Source: Linnemannia schmuckeri
Lineage: Eukaryota > Mortierellomycota > Mortierellomycetes > Mortierellales > Mortierellaceae
DNA length: 64,000 bases
Assembly: GCA_029449235.1 (NCBI GenBank)
Contig: JANATG010000016.1
Coordinates: 1,116,001 to 1,180,000 of the forward strand
Direction: 5' to 3'
Below are positions 1-9,688 of this stretch, piece by piece. Under the pieces are notes generated by a model. It did no database searches. It saw nothing but the letters and a program-made list of their open reading frames with translations, and was not told where the DNA came from. The first letter of the stretch is position 1; each line of letters starts with the position of its first letter. The position numbers and the translations under genes were made by a program.

Positions 1-800
1 CCTTGCAACCCAGAAGTGGGGGAACTTCTGGGATACGAATAATGAGGGCAGCCTCATGTCCTATTGCAGAGCACATTCTCTCACCACTGGCGCACTGAAT
101 GGTCATATTCTTGGTGTGTCTGTTGGCCTTTGGTTGATGGTCGTTGTTTGTTGCTTGTTGGGGAAAATATACGAGAAAAAACGAGAGAAGAGATCCGGCG
201 TCAAATTGCAAAGATTCTGTTTTTTTTATCAGACAACCCGCTTATCCCATCACATCATCTGACGTTACCGCAATCCAAGACCACATCATTATGTTTTCTT
301 GATATTAATCTAGCACGGCATCGACAATGATCTTTTTTTTTTGGGAAGGATCATCTTTCAGTTCCAGTCATCATACAATACTCTATGCAGAGTTTGTCAC
401 GGGATGTACAGTACACCAACCCTATCTCAATATTCGCTTTTTTTTTTTCCTTTTTTTTTTTTCTGTGTTTCATTGAACACCACCAAAAAATTCACCCCTG
501 AAGTGGAATTTTTTTCTCCCCTTCATCTCGTCTGTTATGCACGCTTTCTTTTTTCTCTCCTCTTCTCATTATTTAAGTACTTAAAAACCACTACAAAGAC
601 TGATTCGAAGAAGAGGCGATTCATTGATGAGAAAAAAACGCGCTTGACTTATCACGAAAAAAAAAAAATGAATTGAAAAAAAGGACATAAAGGGAGAAAA
701 AAAAATGCCAAAAAAAAAGGGATCATGAGTGAACAAAAAGGCGGAGCGGCCAGGGCAAGAGGAGGAAAGCGCAAGCGGCAAAAGGAGAGCCACCGTGGCT
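1..800. other. Intergenic, no gene recognised
   Basis: This left edge holds only short overlapping reading frames with phenylalanine- or lysine-rich translations, typical of T- and A-runs rather than of genes. The stretch from about 430 to 720 is strongly homopolymeric. It lies downstream of the last, broken copy of the XPA-like array and probably contains only its 3' flank. Confidence 0.6.
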
Positions 801-1420
801 CTAGCTAGTAAAGGTATTGACAATCTGTTCCAACTTTCCTCGACCGAATTCGACCAAGTCTCTGACAAACGTCAACTCGGGCGCCGCGAAAGATTCCTTT
901 GCAAGGAACACCTGTCGAATCCTATTCCGTCCCATGCGGACATCTCCTGTTGGGGGCAGCTCGATTTTATGTTCATGCTCAGCGTAAACCTTGCGAGCAT
1001 TGTCGATCCCAACATCGCCTCCGCACATCCAGCAAGCTTCTCTAACCACGTCCCTTTTTCGTACATCATGGCTGTGTAGTTTTCGATGACTGATTTGATA
1101 GGATATCCAACTTTGAAAGGCAAAGATGTGGACATCCCGAATTCCGAGCAGTACTGTTGTCTCGCCTCACTATCAGTAATCCGAGGTACGACTTCGCCTC
1201 CGTACGAGTGGCCAATGTAAGCTTCAACATCGGGCGGGAAGGGCTCCTTGTTGTTATCGAATTATTTGAATCTGCAGTCAAGGCACAGATAAACTGACGA
1301 CGACTGCTTGTGTCTCCACTGAAATGGAACTGGAAGGACGCATTCAAGATCATTAGCAGGAAAGTGCTCCTTGCTGTCAAAGCAAAGTGTATGGGGGATG
1401 TAGTGAGTGTAGTAGGACAT
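801..1420 (-). pseudogene. XPA-like array copy 1, broken
   Basis: This is a decayed member of the seven-copy family that fills 0.8-9.7 kb. Reading from the ATG at 1420, the frame runs 52 codons and then meets TAA at 1262-1264, just after the second cysteine pair (CLDC). The frame beyond the stop still carries family features (NKEPFPPDVEAY, VPRITDSEA, YEK). Near 1050 the frame shifts by one base, and the rest (CGGDVGIDNAR, GRNRIRQVFL) continues in another frame to the TAG at 801. The first CxxC is also degraded: only its first cysteine remains. With a nonsense codon, a frameshift and a lost zinc ligand, the locus is unlikely to make a working protein. Identity as a family member is clear; the XPA relationship is inferred from the intact copies. 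Confidence 0.85.
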
Positions 1421-2288
1421 GGTAGGTTGTTGAAGGGTTGACTGACTGGGTGGAGAGTAGTTTTTGTGAGGTAAAAGGCAAAGGTAAATGGATGAAGACC
1501 AAGCAGAAAGTCAAAAGAGAGGATATAAATAAAGAATATGTACAGAATAAATATAGTGAGTCAAGGCAGACAATGATTGCACCCTCACCGCTGTTTAGGC
1601 GACTTTTTCGTAGTATTCCACTATCGATCGACAAAAAAACCTTTCGTTTTTTCTCGTGACAATTTCAAATGATAGCGGGTAAAGTCACTTTATGTTTCAT
1701 AATAGGGCTTACTTTTGTTATTCTTGTTTATCTGGATGTACATTCAACAGTTCAGATATGATACCAAGGAAAAAAGACCTATGTGAACTGAACAAAGTTA
1801 TGGCCACCTCACTTCTTTTATTGTTTGCCGCTTCAATATCGTCGTTCAGCTCTCTGCTAGCTTGACGCAATCAAAATTATTTTAGCGGCGCAAGCGCAAA
1901 AAATGTTATTGATCGCATTGCTCGCGAGAATATTTCCTAAAGTCACGGGCTGGAATAGGTTATTTACCCGTCATTTCCAAGGACACACGAATTTTTCCCT
2001 TTCAACAATCAAGCAACCACGAATCATCACAAAGAATGAATCAAAGATGAACGAAATTTTATTGCAGACTGAAGGAGCTGTCTGAGTGAGCGTCGACAAG
2101 AAGGGTGAAAACAAGTAACAAGCTACGTGCCATGGAAAATCTCCAAAGGAGAAAAGGGGGGTTTGTGGGCTGAAGAAGAAGAAAGGAAGCAGAGAAAAAA
2201 ACCAACAAAAAGGTGGAGTATGAGAGGGGGAAAAAGGAAGAGAGAAAAGTAAGTGCGTTAGAGGCGAAGAAAAAAAAAAACATCGTGA
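1421..2288. other. Spacer between array copies 1 and 2
   Basis: No gene is seen. The spacer contains the block at about 1856-1910 (CTAGCTTGACGCAATC and following bases), which has a related version at about 3210-3250 in the next spacer, so the duplication unit probably included flanking DNA. A purine-rich stretch at 2150-2280 follows the stop codon of copy 2. Confidence 0.6.
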
Positions 2289-2903
2289 CTAGACAGCATA
2301 AAGAGGGACGATTTTATCCAGTTCTCCATGGTTTTCCTCAACAAACTCCTTGACGAACACAAGTTTCGGGTCCGCAAAGAACCCTTTCTCCAAGAACACA
2401 TGACGAATCAAGCTCCTTCTCTCTCGGACATCTCCCGCAGGGGGCTGTTCGAAAAGCCCCTGCTGGATGGCGAGATCTATTCGGACATTCGAAATTCCGA
2501 CCTCGCCTCCAAACACCCATCGCGCCTTGTCGAGAAGCAGCTTTTCATAATACATCTTGATTTTTTGAGCCTTGCCGGCTGCTTGGACAGAATTGACGAC
2601 GACATGGGGCAACGGTCCAAGATGGCTGTCTTCCAAGCAGTACTGCACTTTCGCTTCGCTCTCAGTAATCCAGGGCAGGATGCTGACTCCGAAACCGGGA
2701 TACTTGTAGACTTCAACTGCTCTCAGATAAGGCTCTTTGTTGATCTCGAGTTCCTTGCGTCTGCATTTGAGGCAGAGAAGAACCTCGCAAAGGCGATCCG
2801 ACTGTTCAAAAAACACCGGGAGGAGACGTTCAATCCCGTGAGCGGGAAACTGTACCTCGCAGTGCTGGCACTGCGTTACTTCGCTTTTATCGTTGTCCGT
2901 CAT
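2289..2903 (-). CDS. XPA-like zinc-finger protein, array copy 2
   Basis: An intact intronless protein of 204 aa. Two cysteine pairs, C12/C15 and C44/C47 followed by RR, look like a four-cysteine zinc finger. They are followed by an ITESEA..YCL.D segment (about residue 80), an IKMYYEK segment (about 117) and ARWVFGGEVGI (about 128), then a basic RERRSLIRHVFL stretch (about 160). This order parallels the DNA-binding core of XPA/Rad14, the nucleotide-excision-repair scaffold: a C4 zinc finger, then a TEAKQEYLL element and an MKLYL..WG element. The resemblance is my reading of motif order and has not been searched. The protein lacks any recognisable RPA- or ERCC1-binding tail and is shorter than XPA. 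A DNA-binding role is plausible but unproven. The start is the only ATG that gives the family's usual N-terminus. Confidence 0.8.
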   Translation of the reverse strand: MTDNDKSEVTQCQHCEVQFPAHGIERLLPVFFEQSDRLCEVLLCLKCRRKELEINKEPYLRAVEVYKYPGFGVSILPWITESEAKVQYCLEDSHLGPLPHVVVNSVQAAGKAQKIKMYYEKLLLDKARWVFGGEVGISNVRIDLAIQQGLFEQPPAGDVRERRSLIRHVFLEKGFFADPKLVFVKEFVEENHGELDKIVPLYAV

Positions 2904-3606
2904 GGTAGATTGATGACGGAGGTGCTGTGATGGATTGTCAAAGAATGGATGAATGGGAGTGGAGGTGGGTGAATATGTGTGGTCATGGGGGCAATGTAGA
3001 GAAGAAGAAAAACGAAAGGAAGGGTGTTTTAGTGGGGGAAAGAAGAATTGTGGTTCAAGGAAAGCAATCGCCCCATCGCCAAACTGTACATTTCCACAAC
3101 TAAGGCTTGCGAAGGAGACCCTTCTTTGTGGTTATGCCTTTTCAGTCAGGACACAAAAAACGCCTTATTTCCACCACCTTTTATCCTTGTGCAGGCGCCT
3201 CTTAATTCCCTGCTAGTCTGATGCAAAGGCACAGCGCAAAAAAATTATCATAAGATGGTGTGTTCGTGAATTTTAGCTTCCGAGGGCTCGGATCGAAATC
3301 AACTCTTCATTCAAACGTATGCTCTTTTTTTCTTTTATCAATTTAAAATAACATAATTGAGTGCAAGGTTGAATAAAAGAAAAATGAGGTTTATTGCAGA
3401 GAGAAAGTGTTGTCTTTGAGTGAGAGGAGTTGCTGGGGGTGCAACAGAATGGAAGAATACAAAGAAGGAAAACTTTTACAAAAGGGAAAAAAAATGAAGA
3501 AAAATAGATGATGGAGTGGCGGAACGAAAATATCAGAGAGAGTAAAGGTGCGCAAACAAACAGGAGTAGAAAAATCGAAAAAGGGTAAAAAAGAAAAATT
3601 GGTAAC
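2904..3606. other. Spacer between array copies 2 and 3
   Basis: No gene. It carries the shared upstream motif GCCTTATTT at 3162-3170, about 260 bp before the start of copy 2, and the block at 3210-3250 related to 1856-1910. Confidence 0.55.
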
Positions 3607-4212
3607 CTAGATCGCAAAAGTCTTGACGATCTCTCGCAGGTTTCCATGACCACTTTCAATGTAGCGCTTGATGGCCGGCAACTTTGAAGACGCGAAAAGC
3701 TCTCTCTGTAGAAACATTTGACGAATCCTGTTCCTTCTCTCTCGAACAGCCCCTACGGGAGGAAGCTCGATATACCCTCCTTTCTGCCAGGAAAAGGCGT
3801 CACGGGCGTTGTCAATCCCAATGTCGCCTCCGTATAACCAACGTGCCTTTTCAAGAACGAGCTTCTCTTCAAACATCTTGACTTTGTAGTCGCCATTAAC
3901 CGCCTCGAGAGAATTCACGTGCATGTACGGCAACGATTCGAGATGACCGTCAAGTAAGCAGTACTGGGCTGTCGCCTCAGTCAAGGTAATCCGAGGTAAG
4001 ACCTTGATTTTGGTAGTGGGGTCTACGTATACGTCGACGCCTGGGGGGTAGGGTTCCTTGTAGGTGTTGTAGGCCTTGCGTCTACAATTGACGCAGAGAG
4101 TAGAAGTTCCTAGCTCGCCTGTCCATCCGAGCCGCACTGGAAGGAGGCGCTCGAGCCCTATATTAGGAAAATGGTCCTTGCAGTCCTGGCACTGCGTGAG
4201 ATTGGTGGGCAT
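3607..4212 (-). CDS. XPA-like zinc-finger protein, array copy 3
   Basis: An intact intronless family member of 201 aa. The frame is open for another 54 codons upstream. I start at the ATG at 4212 because it gives the family N-terminus (MPTNLTQCQDC); the upstream extension is F/S/H/T-rich and looks like translated leader. Seen in order: CQDC near residue 8-11, GLERLLPV, CVNCRR near 45, PYPPGVDVY, a variant acidic segment ITLTEATAQYCLLDGHLE near 75-92, VKMFEEKLVLEKARWLYGGD near 110-130, and VRERRNRIRQMFL near 155. Both cysteine pairs are intact. Function is inferred only from the XPA-like motif order; DNA or RNA binding is the best guess. The leader on the coding strand is CA-rich and resembles that of copy 4, which supports recent duplication. 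Confidence 0.82.
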   Translation of the reverse strand: MPTNLTQCQDCKDHFPNIGLERLLPVRLGWTGELGTSTLCVNCRRKAYNTYKEPYPPGVDVYVDPTTKIKVLPRITLTEATAQYCLLDGHLESLPYMHVNSLEAVNGDYKVKMFEEKLVLEKARWLYGGDIGIDNARDAFSWQKGGYIELPPVGAVRERRNRIRQMFLQRELFASSKLPAIKRYIESGHGNLREIVKTFAI

Positions 4213-5067
4213 GATGGGTTGCTGCTTGGTGTTGGTTGTGTGGGTGTTGTATGGAAAGAAAGAAAAATGAAATAAAAAAGATATCAAAGGAAAGGAAGTA
4301 GAGAGGAAAAAATGTGGAGTAAAGAAAAGGATCACTCGGTCGCCATCATTGTTCCTCCACATTCTAAGGGCCACTCTATTTTCCGAAAAAAGAGTTCTTC
4401 AATTGCAAGAGAAAAGCCTTATTCGCAACGTTGGGGACCCTTTCATTTTTCATGACAGCGTCTGGGAGTACGAGCCAAGGGCACTCTCCTTACACTCGTG
4501 TCGGCTTCTGAACGCACAGTCCTCTTACTGACTACGCTTTGGCCATGGCTCTCTGGCATCGGTGGTATTTTCTGTTTGTTGTGGTGAGTCTTGTTACAGA
4601 CATTCATAAGCAAGCACAAACAAAAAAAGCAACACGTCAGGCTATACTTTCCTTTCTCTTATATTTCTAATTGTACAGTCCAACACTTTCGCTCAGACTC
4701 GCTATCGTACCCCCGTTTTTTACTCTTTGTTTCCCACTTCTTCCCCTAGCGCCATCAAAATTCTTCAGCCACTGACTGGCGACGAGGCAAAAAAAAAGAG
4801 ATCCCTTGTGGTACCCTCAGATACGAATCGAAAAGTTCTTTGTTTCCTTCTCATGTCGCTTACATACACATCCATCTTTTTATTTTTCGTCAAAAACGTT
4901 ACCATAAAATACCACATGGCTGAGTCAAAGAAAAGTGAGATTTATTGTACCAAAAACAAGAAAAGAACGAGAATAAGATAGAAAAAAAAGGTGTATGGAG
5001 GAGAAAAGGAAATGAAAAGATGGCAACAAGAAGAGTGAGGACGAAAAGGATCTACGGATATAATAAC
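4213..5067. other. Spacer between array copies 3 and 4
   Basis: No gene. It holds the upstream motif GCCTTATTCGCAAC at 4417-4430, about 205 bp before copy 3, and the block GCGCCATCAAAATTCTTC near 4749, which recurs near 8078 in another spacer. Confidence 0.55.
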
Positions 5068-5695
5068 CTAGGTAGCATAGATCTCTACAATCCTGTCAAA
5101 GTTTCCTTGACCATACTTGACGTAGCTCAACACACACGGCAACGCTGGCGCCGCAAAAAAGAATCCACTATCCAAGAACCCCTGACGAATACTGTCCCTT
5201 CTCAGCCGGAAAATCCCTACAGGCGGCGTAGACGTGTATATGTTACCCTTATTTTGCCAGGAATAACAATTTCGGGCATTGGCAATCCCGATGTCGCCTC
5301 CCCACACCCAGCGGGCCACTCTGACTATGTGTCTTTCCTCATATAGCTTGTTTTCATAAACCTGATTGGCAGTCCTGGCTGAGCGTACGGTGATGACATG
5401 TGGCATGTCCCTGAAGTGGCAGTCAGTCAGGCAGTACTGTTGTCTCGCTTCAGTCTCGGTGATCCGAGACACGATCGTATTTCCACGGATGCTATCCCTA
5501 TAAGCATCGACTTCTGACGGGAGTGGCTCCTGGAAGGTATTGTATGCTGTTCGTCTGCATCCGAGGCAGAGAAAAAAAGTTTCCAAAGACACCTCTCCAT
5601 ACAATTTTCACAGGAAGGAGCTTCTCGAGCCCCTTGTCAGGGAATCGTTCTCCTCAGTCCTGACATTTCGAACGATTATTGTTGCGATAAGACAT
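5068..5695 (-). pseudogene. XPA-like array copy 4, broken
   Basis: From the ATG at 5695 the frame reads 13 codons (ending KCQD) and then meets TGA at 5654-5656, exactly where the family has the second zinc cysteine. Past the stop the same frame continues with family sequence (GERFPDKGLEKLLPV). The frame is then lost, most likely in the seven-A run at 5572-5578. The remaining 170 or so codons (CLGCRRTAYN, ITETEARQQYCLTD, YEERHIVRVARWVWGGDIGI, and a diverged RLRRDSIRQGFL) are open in another frame to the stop at 5068. A shortened 178-aa protein beginning at 5604 could be made but would lack the first cysteine pair. I call it a pseudogene with an otherwise well-preserved C-terminal part. Confidence 0.82.
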
Positions 5696-6613
5696 GAAGA
5701 GTTGTTGCGCAAGGTTGTTTGTGTGGGTGGCAATAGATGTTACTGTATGAAGGAAAGAATGAAGAAGAGATGAGGAAGAAGAAAAGGATAAAAAAAACGA
5801 GCATACTAATTTATAAAAAAAATTGTGGTTCGAGACGGACGATCGATTGATTGCGATTGTCGTATCGTTCCTTTCTAATTTCTCTGCAACATTCGGGGGT
5901 GGGCAGTATTTATTACCCAAAAGGCGTTCCTATTTGCGATAGTAGCTCTCTTCATAAAAGCGACTGTTGACATGGGCCACTTTTTTTTAATTTTGAACAA
6001 ACATGAACAGAAAATAAATGGGGGGGAAGCGAATGAATAAATAATCAATGCACCTCGCCTTTATGGTTATTCCTTTAAAGTTCGAGATCTACGCCCTAAA
6101 CCGGGTAATCATCCACCCTTTTTATCACATCACCGCCTTCAGTGTGTTCACCGCTTTTCCATTATGTCATGCTGCACGACACTTTGACTTGGTTCTTGCT
6201 TGTTGTGCCTTGCTTTTATGTGCATTTACCTTCCCTCAGCTGCTTCGACACCACCAAATTTATCTTTGAAATGAGGTAGTGAGCAAAATTCATATCCGGG
6301 GTCTTTTATCCGTAGAAGCACACTTCTCCCCCCCGGGATGATGTTTCCCGTCTCTTACCTCGCACAAATGCATGTCCATACTTTCATTTTCATCAAAAAA
6401 AGCGACCAGACACCTTTCAAAATCGCTGGGTCAAAAATTGAGTTTTTATTGTCGAAAGAAAGCACTATCCGAAGGAGCATGAACAAGGAGGAAATGGGGA
6501 CCAAAGAAATGAGCTACGAAAGACAAAAAATGAAGTAAAAAAAGGGGTAGTTGAAGAAAAAAAAATGAAAATGAAGAAAAAAGAGCGCAGATGAGTACAT
6601 GAAAAAAAGACTG

Positions 6614-6658
<45 letters not shown>

Positions 6659-6740
6659 AGCGAAAGTAGGGTGCGCCATCAAAAAACGAGGTAGAAAAAA
6701 AAGGTAGGGGGGGGGGGCGAAAAAAACACTTCGGTGACAC
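5696..6740. other. Spacer between array copies 4 and 5
   Basis: No gene. A version of the upstream motif (GGCGTTCCTATTTGCGAT) lies at 5923-5940, about 230 bp before copy 4. The region ends in a low-complexity block with a 39-A run and a G run immediately downstream of copy 5. Confidence 0.55.
6618..6656 (+). repeat. Poly(A) tract, 39 nt
   Basis: A pure run of A on the plus strand, 3' of array copy 5. No target-site duplication is visible in the immediate flanks, so I cannot say whether it is an old retroposon tail or slippage growth. Confidence 0.95.
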
Positions 6741-7358
6741 CTAGACAGCATAGGTATCGACAATTTTCTTCAAATCTCCTCGTCCAGTTTTAACATAGTC
6801 CCTGACCGAAGTCAACTTGGAAGTCGCATAGATCTTTTTTTCTAGGAAGGCCTGTCGAATTCTGTTCCGTCTCTCTCGGAAAAGTCCTTCAGGGGGCACC
6901 TCGACTTTCTCTCCTTGCTTAGCAAGGACTTCACGGGCATTAAATACCCCGATGTCGCCCCCATACAAACGACGGGCTCGCTTGAGAATGGTTCTCTCTT
7001 CGTACATCTTGATCTGACAGATGTGACGGGCTGTTCTGACAGAACGCGCGATAACGTAAGGCAAGGGCTCGAGCTGGTCGCCTTTCAAGCAGTAATGCAG
7101 TGTCGCCTCGTTTTCGGTGATCTGAGGCACGATAACGCCTCCGTGTTCAGAGTCCAGGTACGCATCGACTTTTGGCGGGTAGGGCTCCTTGTTAATGGTG
7201 AATTCATTGCGTCTGCACTTGAGGCAGAGAAGAACCATATCCCCCAAGACCCCATTGCATCGATAAAGCACTGGGAGGACTCGCTCGAATCCCTCAGCAG
7301 GAAAGCGCTCTTTGCAGAACCCGCAGGGCTTGGGTTTAGTATCTCTTTTGTTTGACAT
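6741..7358 (-). CDS. XPA-like zinc-finger protein, array copy 5
   Basis: An intact intronless protein of 205 aa. It has CGFC at residues 12-15 and CLKCRR near 46-51, then EPYPPKVDAYLD, ITENEATLHYCLKGDQLE near 80-97, CQIKMYEERTILKRARRLYGGD near 113-133, a conserved FNAREV, then FRERRNRIRQAFLEKK near 160-175 and the family C-terminus ending YAV. This is one of the copies nearest to a family consensus. By motif order it matches the XPA/Rad14 zinc finger plus helical DNA-binding region. The known XPA role is damaged-DNA recognition in nucleotide excision repair; whether these array proteins act in repair is unknown. Confidence 0.83.
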   Translation of the reverse strand: MSNKRDTKPKPCGFCKERFPAEGFERVLPVLYRCNGVLGDMVLLCLKCRRNEFTINKEPYPPKVDAYLDSEHGGVIVPQITENEATLHYCLKGDQLEPLPYVIARSVRTARHICQIKMYEERTILKRARRLYGGDIGVFNAREVLAKQGEKVEVPPEGLFRERRNRIRQAFLEKKIYATSKLTSVRDYVKTGRGDLKKIVDTYAV

Positions 7359-8165
7359 GGGAGTGTGCTGAAAGAGTGATTACTGGGAGAATCTATGTAG
7401 ATCTTCTTGTGCAGGTGCTGTTAGGCGAGGAAAAGAAAGAATGAAGGAAGCCCATGAGGTAGGAAAAAAAGGAAAGAGAAAGAGGGGATGAAGGTAGTAC
7501 TAACACAAACAGTATTTAGACCCGAAACGTTGTCGCTCGTTTGAGGAAAGCCAAGCCTTATTTTTGCGACAAAGGCGTTCTTTCTTTCGTTTATTGCTAT
7601 GACTAAAGACGCGACCCAGAGCATATTGTATATTTTCTAGAAGAGTTCAAGAATGAAATACATGCACGTGGCATCCCGCCACTTCGTTTTCGTTGTCCGT
7701 GCGCATCAACTGGGTTTGCACCTGCAGATTCGTAGACGCACCATCGCAGCATTGTTTTAGAGCTGTGGGCAGAATAAAGAGTACGTAAAAATGTTGAGCG
7801 GAGGAAGGAATGAAACAAGAAAAAAAACCAAAGTGTATTACCCTTTCGGTTACTCCTTCATTCGTTATAACAGCCCCAATTCCGACAATCATTCACCCTT
7901 TCTATCAGACGCCTGCCCTACGTGTTATTTTTTTTGCATAGACGAAGCACGATCAATTGAGCTCCCACTCATTGAGCCATCCTGCACATTCTGTACAACG
8001 CCTTTATGACCCCGACATTATTGTTCCTTGGGTTATGTTTTTGTTTCCTTGTGATCTTTGTTTTTCTCGCCGCTCTGGCGCCATCAAAATTTTCTTCGGA
8101 CACAAGGCAGAGAATTAAAGAAAAGGGGCATATTCTTGTAAATGCACCTCCTACCATAAAAATGA
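7359..8165. other. Spacer between array copies 5 and 6
   Basis: No gene. The upstream motif GCCTTATTTTTGCGAC lies at 7555-7570, about 200 bp before copy 5. The block GCGCCATCAAAATTTTCTTC near 8078-8098 matches the one near 4749. The 3' half of copy 6 is absent here. Confidence 0.55.
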
Positions 8166-8477
8166 TCAAAAAATATCAACAAGGCTGTCTCGGGGAAAAT
8201 AATGTTCACCCAAGGAGTAATGCAGACTTGCTTCGAGCGCGGTAATTCGAGGCACGATCTGGGCTCCGAAGATGGCGTCCATGTAGGCTTCGACTTTGGG
8301 AGGGTACCGCTCTGGTTGGGTTTCAAACAAGTTACGTTGGTACTGGAAGCAGAGAAGGACAAGTTGAGAGTGGCCCAAATGTCCGATTTGCACAGAAAGC
8401 GGTCTCTCAAGCCCAAAAGAATGAAAATGGTTCTGGCACGTGCGGCATGGCGTAAGGTTGTGATTGGGATTGGCCAT
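8166..8477 (-). pseudogene. XPA-like array copy 6, 3'-truncated
   Basis: Only the first half of the family protein remains: 103 codons from the ATG at 8477. CRTC is present, but the second pair reads CFQY, so one zinc ligand is lost. PPKVEAYMD and ITALEASLHYSL are recognisable. The frame then ends after a few unrelated residues (DSLVDIF), and the KMYEE, ARW.YGGD and RERRNRIR parts are missing. The frame is open further upstream, but that part looks like translated leader. The loss of the 3' half suggests a deletion or unequal recombination between neighbouring copies. Confidence 0.8.
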
Positions 8478-9061
8478 GGTATGTTGATTTGGGGGATTGA
8501 TGTGTAAGCGTTGTCGTGTAAGCGTTATTGTAAGAAAGAGTAAGGTGAAGGAAGACAAGAATGAAGAAAGGAGCAAGAAAAAATCAAAGTAGTGGGTATC
8601 TATATGAAAATGCCATAGCGAGCAAATCGAATCAATCACCACTATTGTTTTTTTTTCGAACAGAACTTTTTTTATGGGTAGCTTTCGTTCAATTTGTATG
8701 GAATGAGCAGCCCATTGTCTACAGGATGTTTGTTCCTTTTCTTGTTTTCTAAAGGTGTCTGAAGGAACGAGGTAAGGTACTCTTTGCTTTCACAAGCACG
8801 AAGCTTCAAAAAAATAACGAAATGGCACCGTCTCTTCTCTTTCGTGGTCTATGTGCATCACTCTTTATTTTCCTCTTTGATCGAAAAAAGGACACAAATC
8901 ATCCGAAAAGTGAAATCAAGAGAAGTTGGCTTAATTCGCATACAAAAGTACACTAGCAAAAGCTAAAAATTGGCATTAACGAGAGAAAAAAGGAGGATTG
9001 AGAGGGGAATGAAAAAGCGCCTTGACGAGACGAGGAAAGCTGGCCTGTACGAACAAAAAGG
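8478..9061. other. Spacer between array copies 6 and 7
   Basis: No gene seen. It contains the leader region of copy 6 and the 3' flank of copy 7. Confidence 0.5.
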
Positions 9062-9688
9062 TTAGCGGCTAAACCAGCCAACAGCATATGTCGCGACCAT
9101 CTCTTGCAAGTCGCCCTGACCGGTTTCAACATAGTGTCTGACGAACGCTAACTCCGGATCCGCAAAGTAACCTTTCGCCAGAAACGCCTCTCGGATCCTG
9201 TTCCTTCTCTCTCGGACAGCTCCTACGGGAGGTAACTGGACATGCTCTCCTTGTATAGCATACATTTCACGGGCATTGGCAATCCCGACGTCGCCTCCGT
9301 ATATCCAACGAGCCACAGTGATCACGTCCCGTTCCTCGTACATGATCCTCAAGTCCGTGGTCAAGGATGTTTGAATAGGGAGTGCGGCGATGCCTCGACA
9401 GGGTTGAAGGCTCGTGATCTCCACGCAGTACTCCTCTTTTGCTTCGAACATATTTATTCGAGGCAGGATCAAGGCTCCGTTAATGGGGTCAGTGTACTCG
9501 TCGACGCCCGGGGGAAGAGGCTCTTCGCTGAATTCGAATTCGGTGCGTCTGCAGTCAAGGCAGAAAAGAAGCGTCTGGGACTCACCTACACAAGTAACAT
9601 GCACAGGGAGAGCCGCCTGCAGTCCTTCGCGAGGAAAAAGATTCTTGCAGCCAGCGCATCGTATGCGATTGTCCGTGGAGTTATCCAT
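9062..9688 (-). CDS. XPA-like zinc-finger protein, array copy 7
   Basis: An intact intronless protein of 208 aa and the most upstream member of the array. I start at the ATG at 9688 (MDNSTDNRIRCAGC); the frame is open 80 codons further upstream but with leader-like composition. Motifs in order: CAGC, CLDCRR, EEPLPPGVDEYTD, LPRINMFEAKEEYCVE, IMYEERDVITVARWIYGGD, IANAREMY, VRERRNRIREAFLAKG, FVRHYVETGQGDL. Compared with its sisters it has a short C-terminal addition (GWFSR) and lacks the usual TE(S/N)EA form, reading MFEA instead. Both cysteine pairs are intact. Role unknown; a nucleic-acid-binding fold is inferred as for the other copies. Confidence 0.82.
   Translation of the reverse strand: MDNSTDNRIRCAGCKNLFPREGLQAALPVHVTCVGESQTLLFCLDCRRTEFEFSEEPLPPGVDEYTDPINGALILPRINMFEAKEEYCVEITSLQPCRGIAALPIQTSLTTDLRIMYEERDVITVARWIYGGDVGIANAREMYAIQGEHVQLPPVGAVRERRNRIREAFLAKGYFADPELAFVRHYVETGQGDLQEMVATYAVGWFSR

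Noticed and set aside
5654..5656. Selenocysteine at the TGA of array copy 4
   Set aside because: The same copy has a frameshift and siblings have other lesions, so ordinary decay is the simpler explanation.
6446..6763. Open frames with long phenylalanine runs on the minus strand
   Set aside because: They are translations of the A39 tract and neighbouring A runs, with no coding features.
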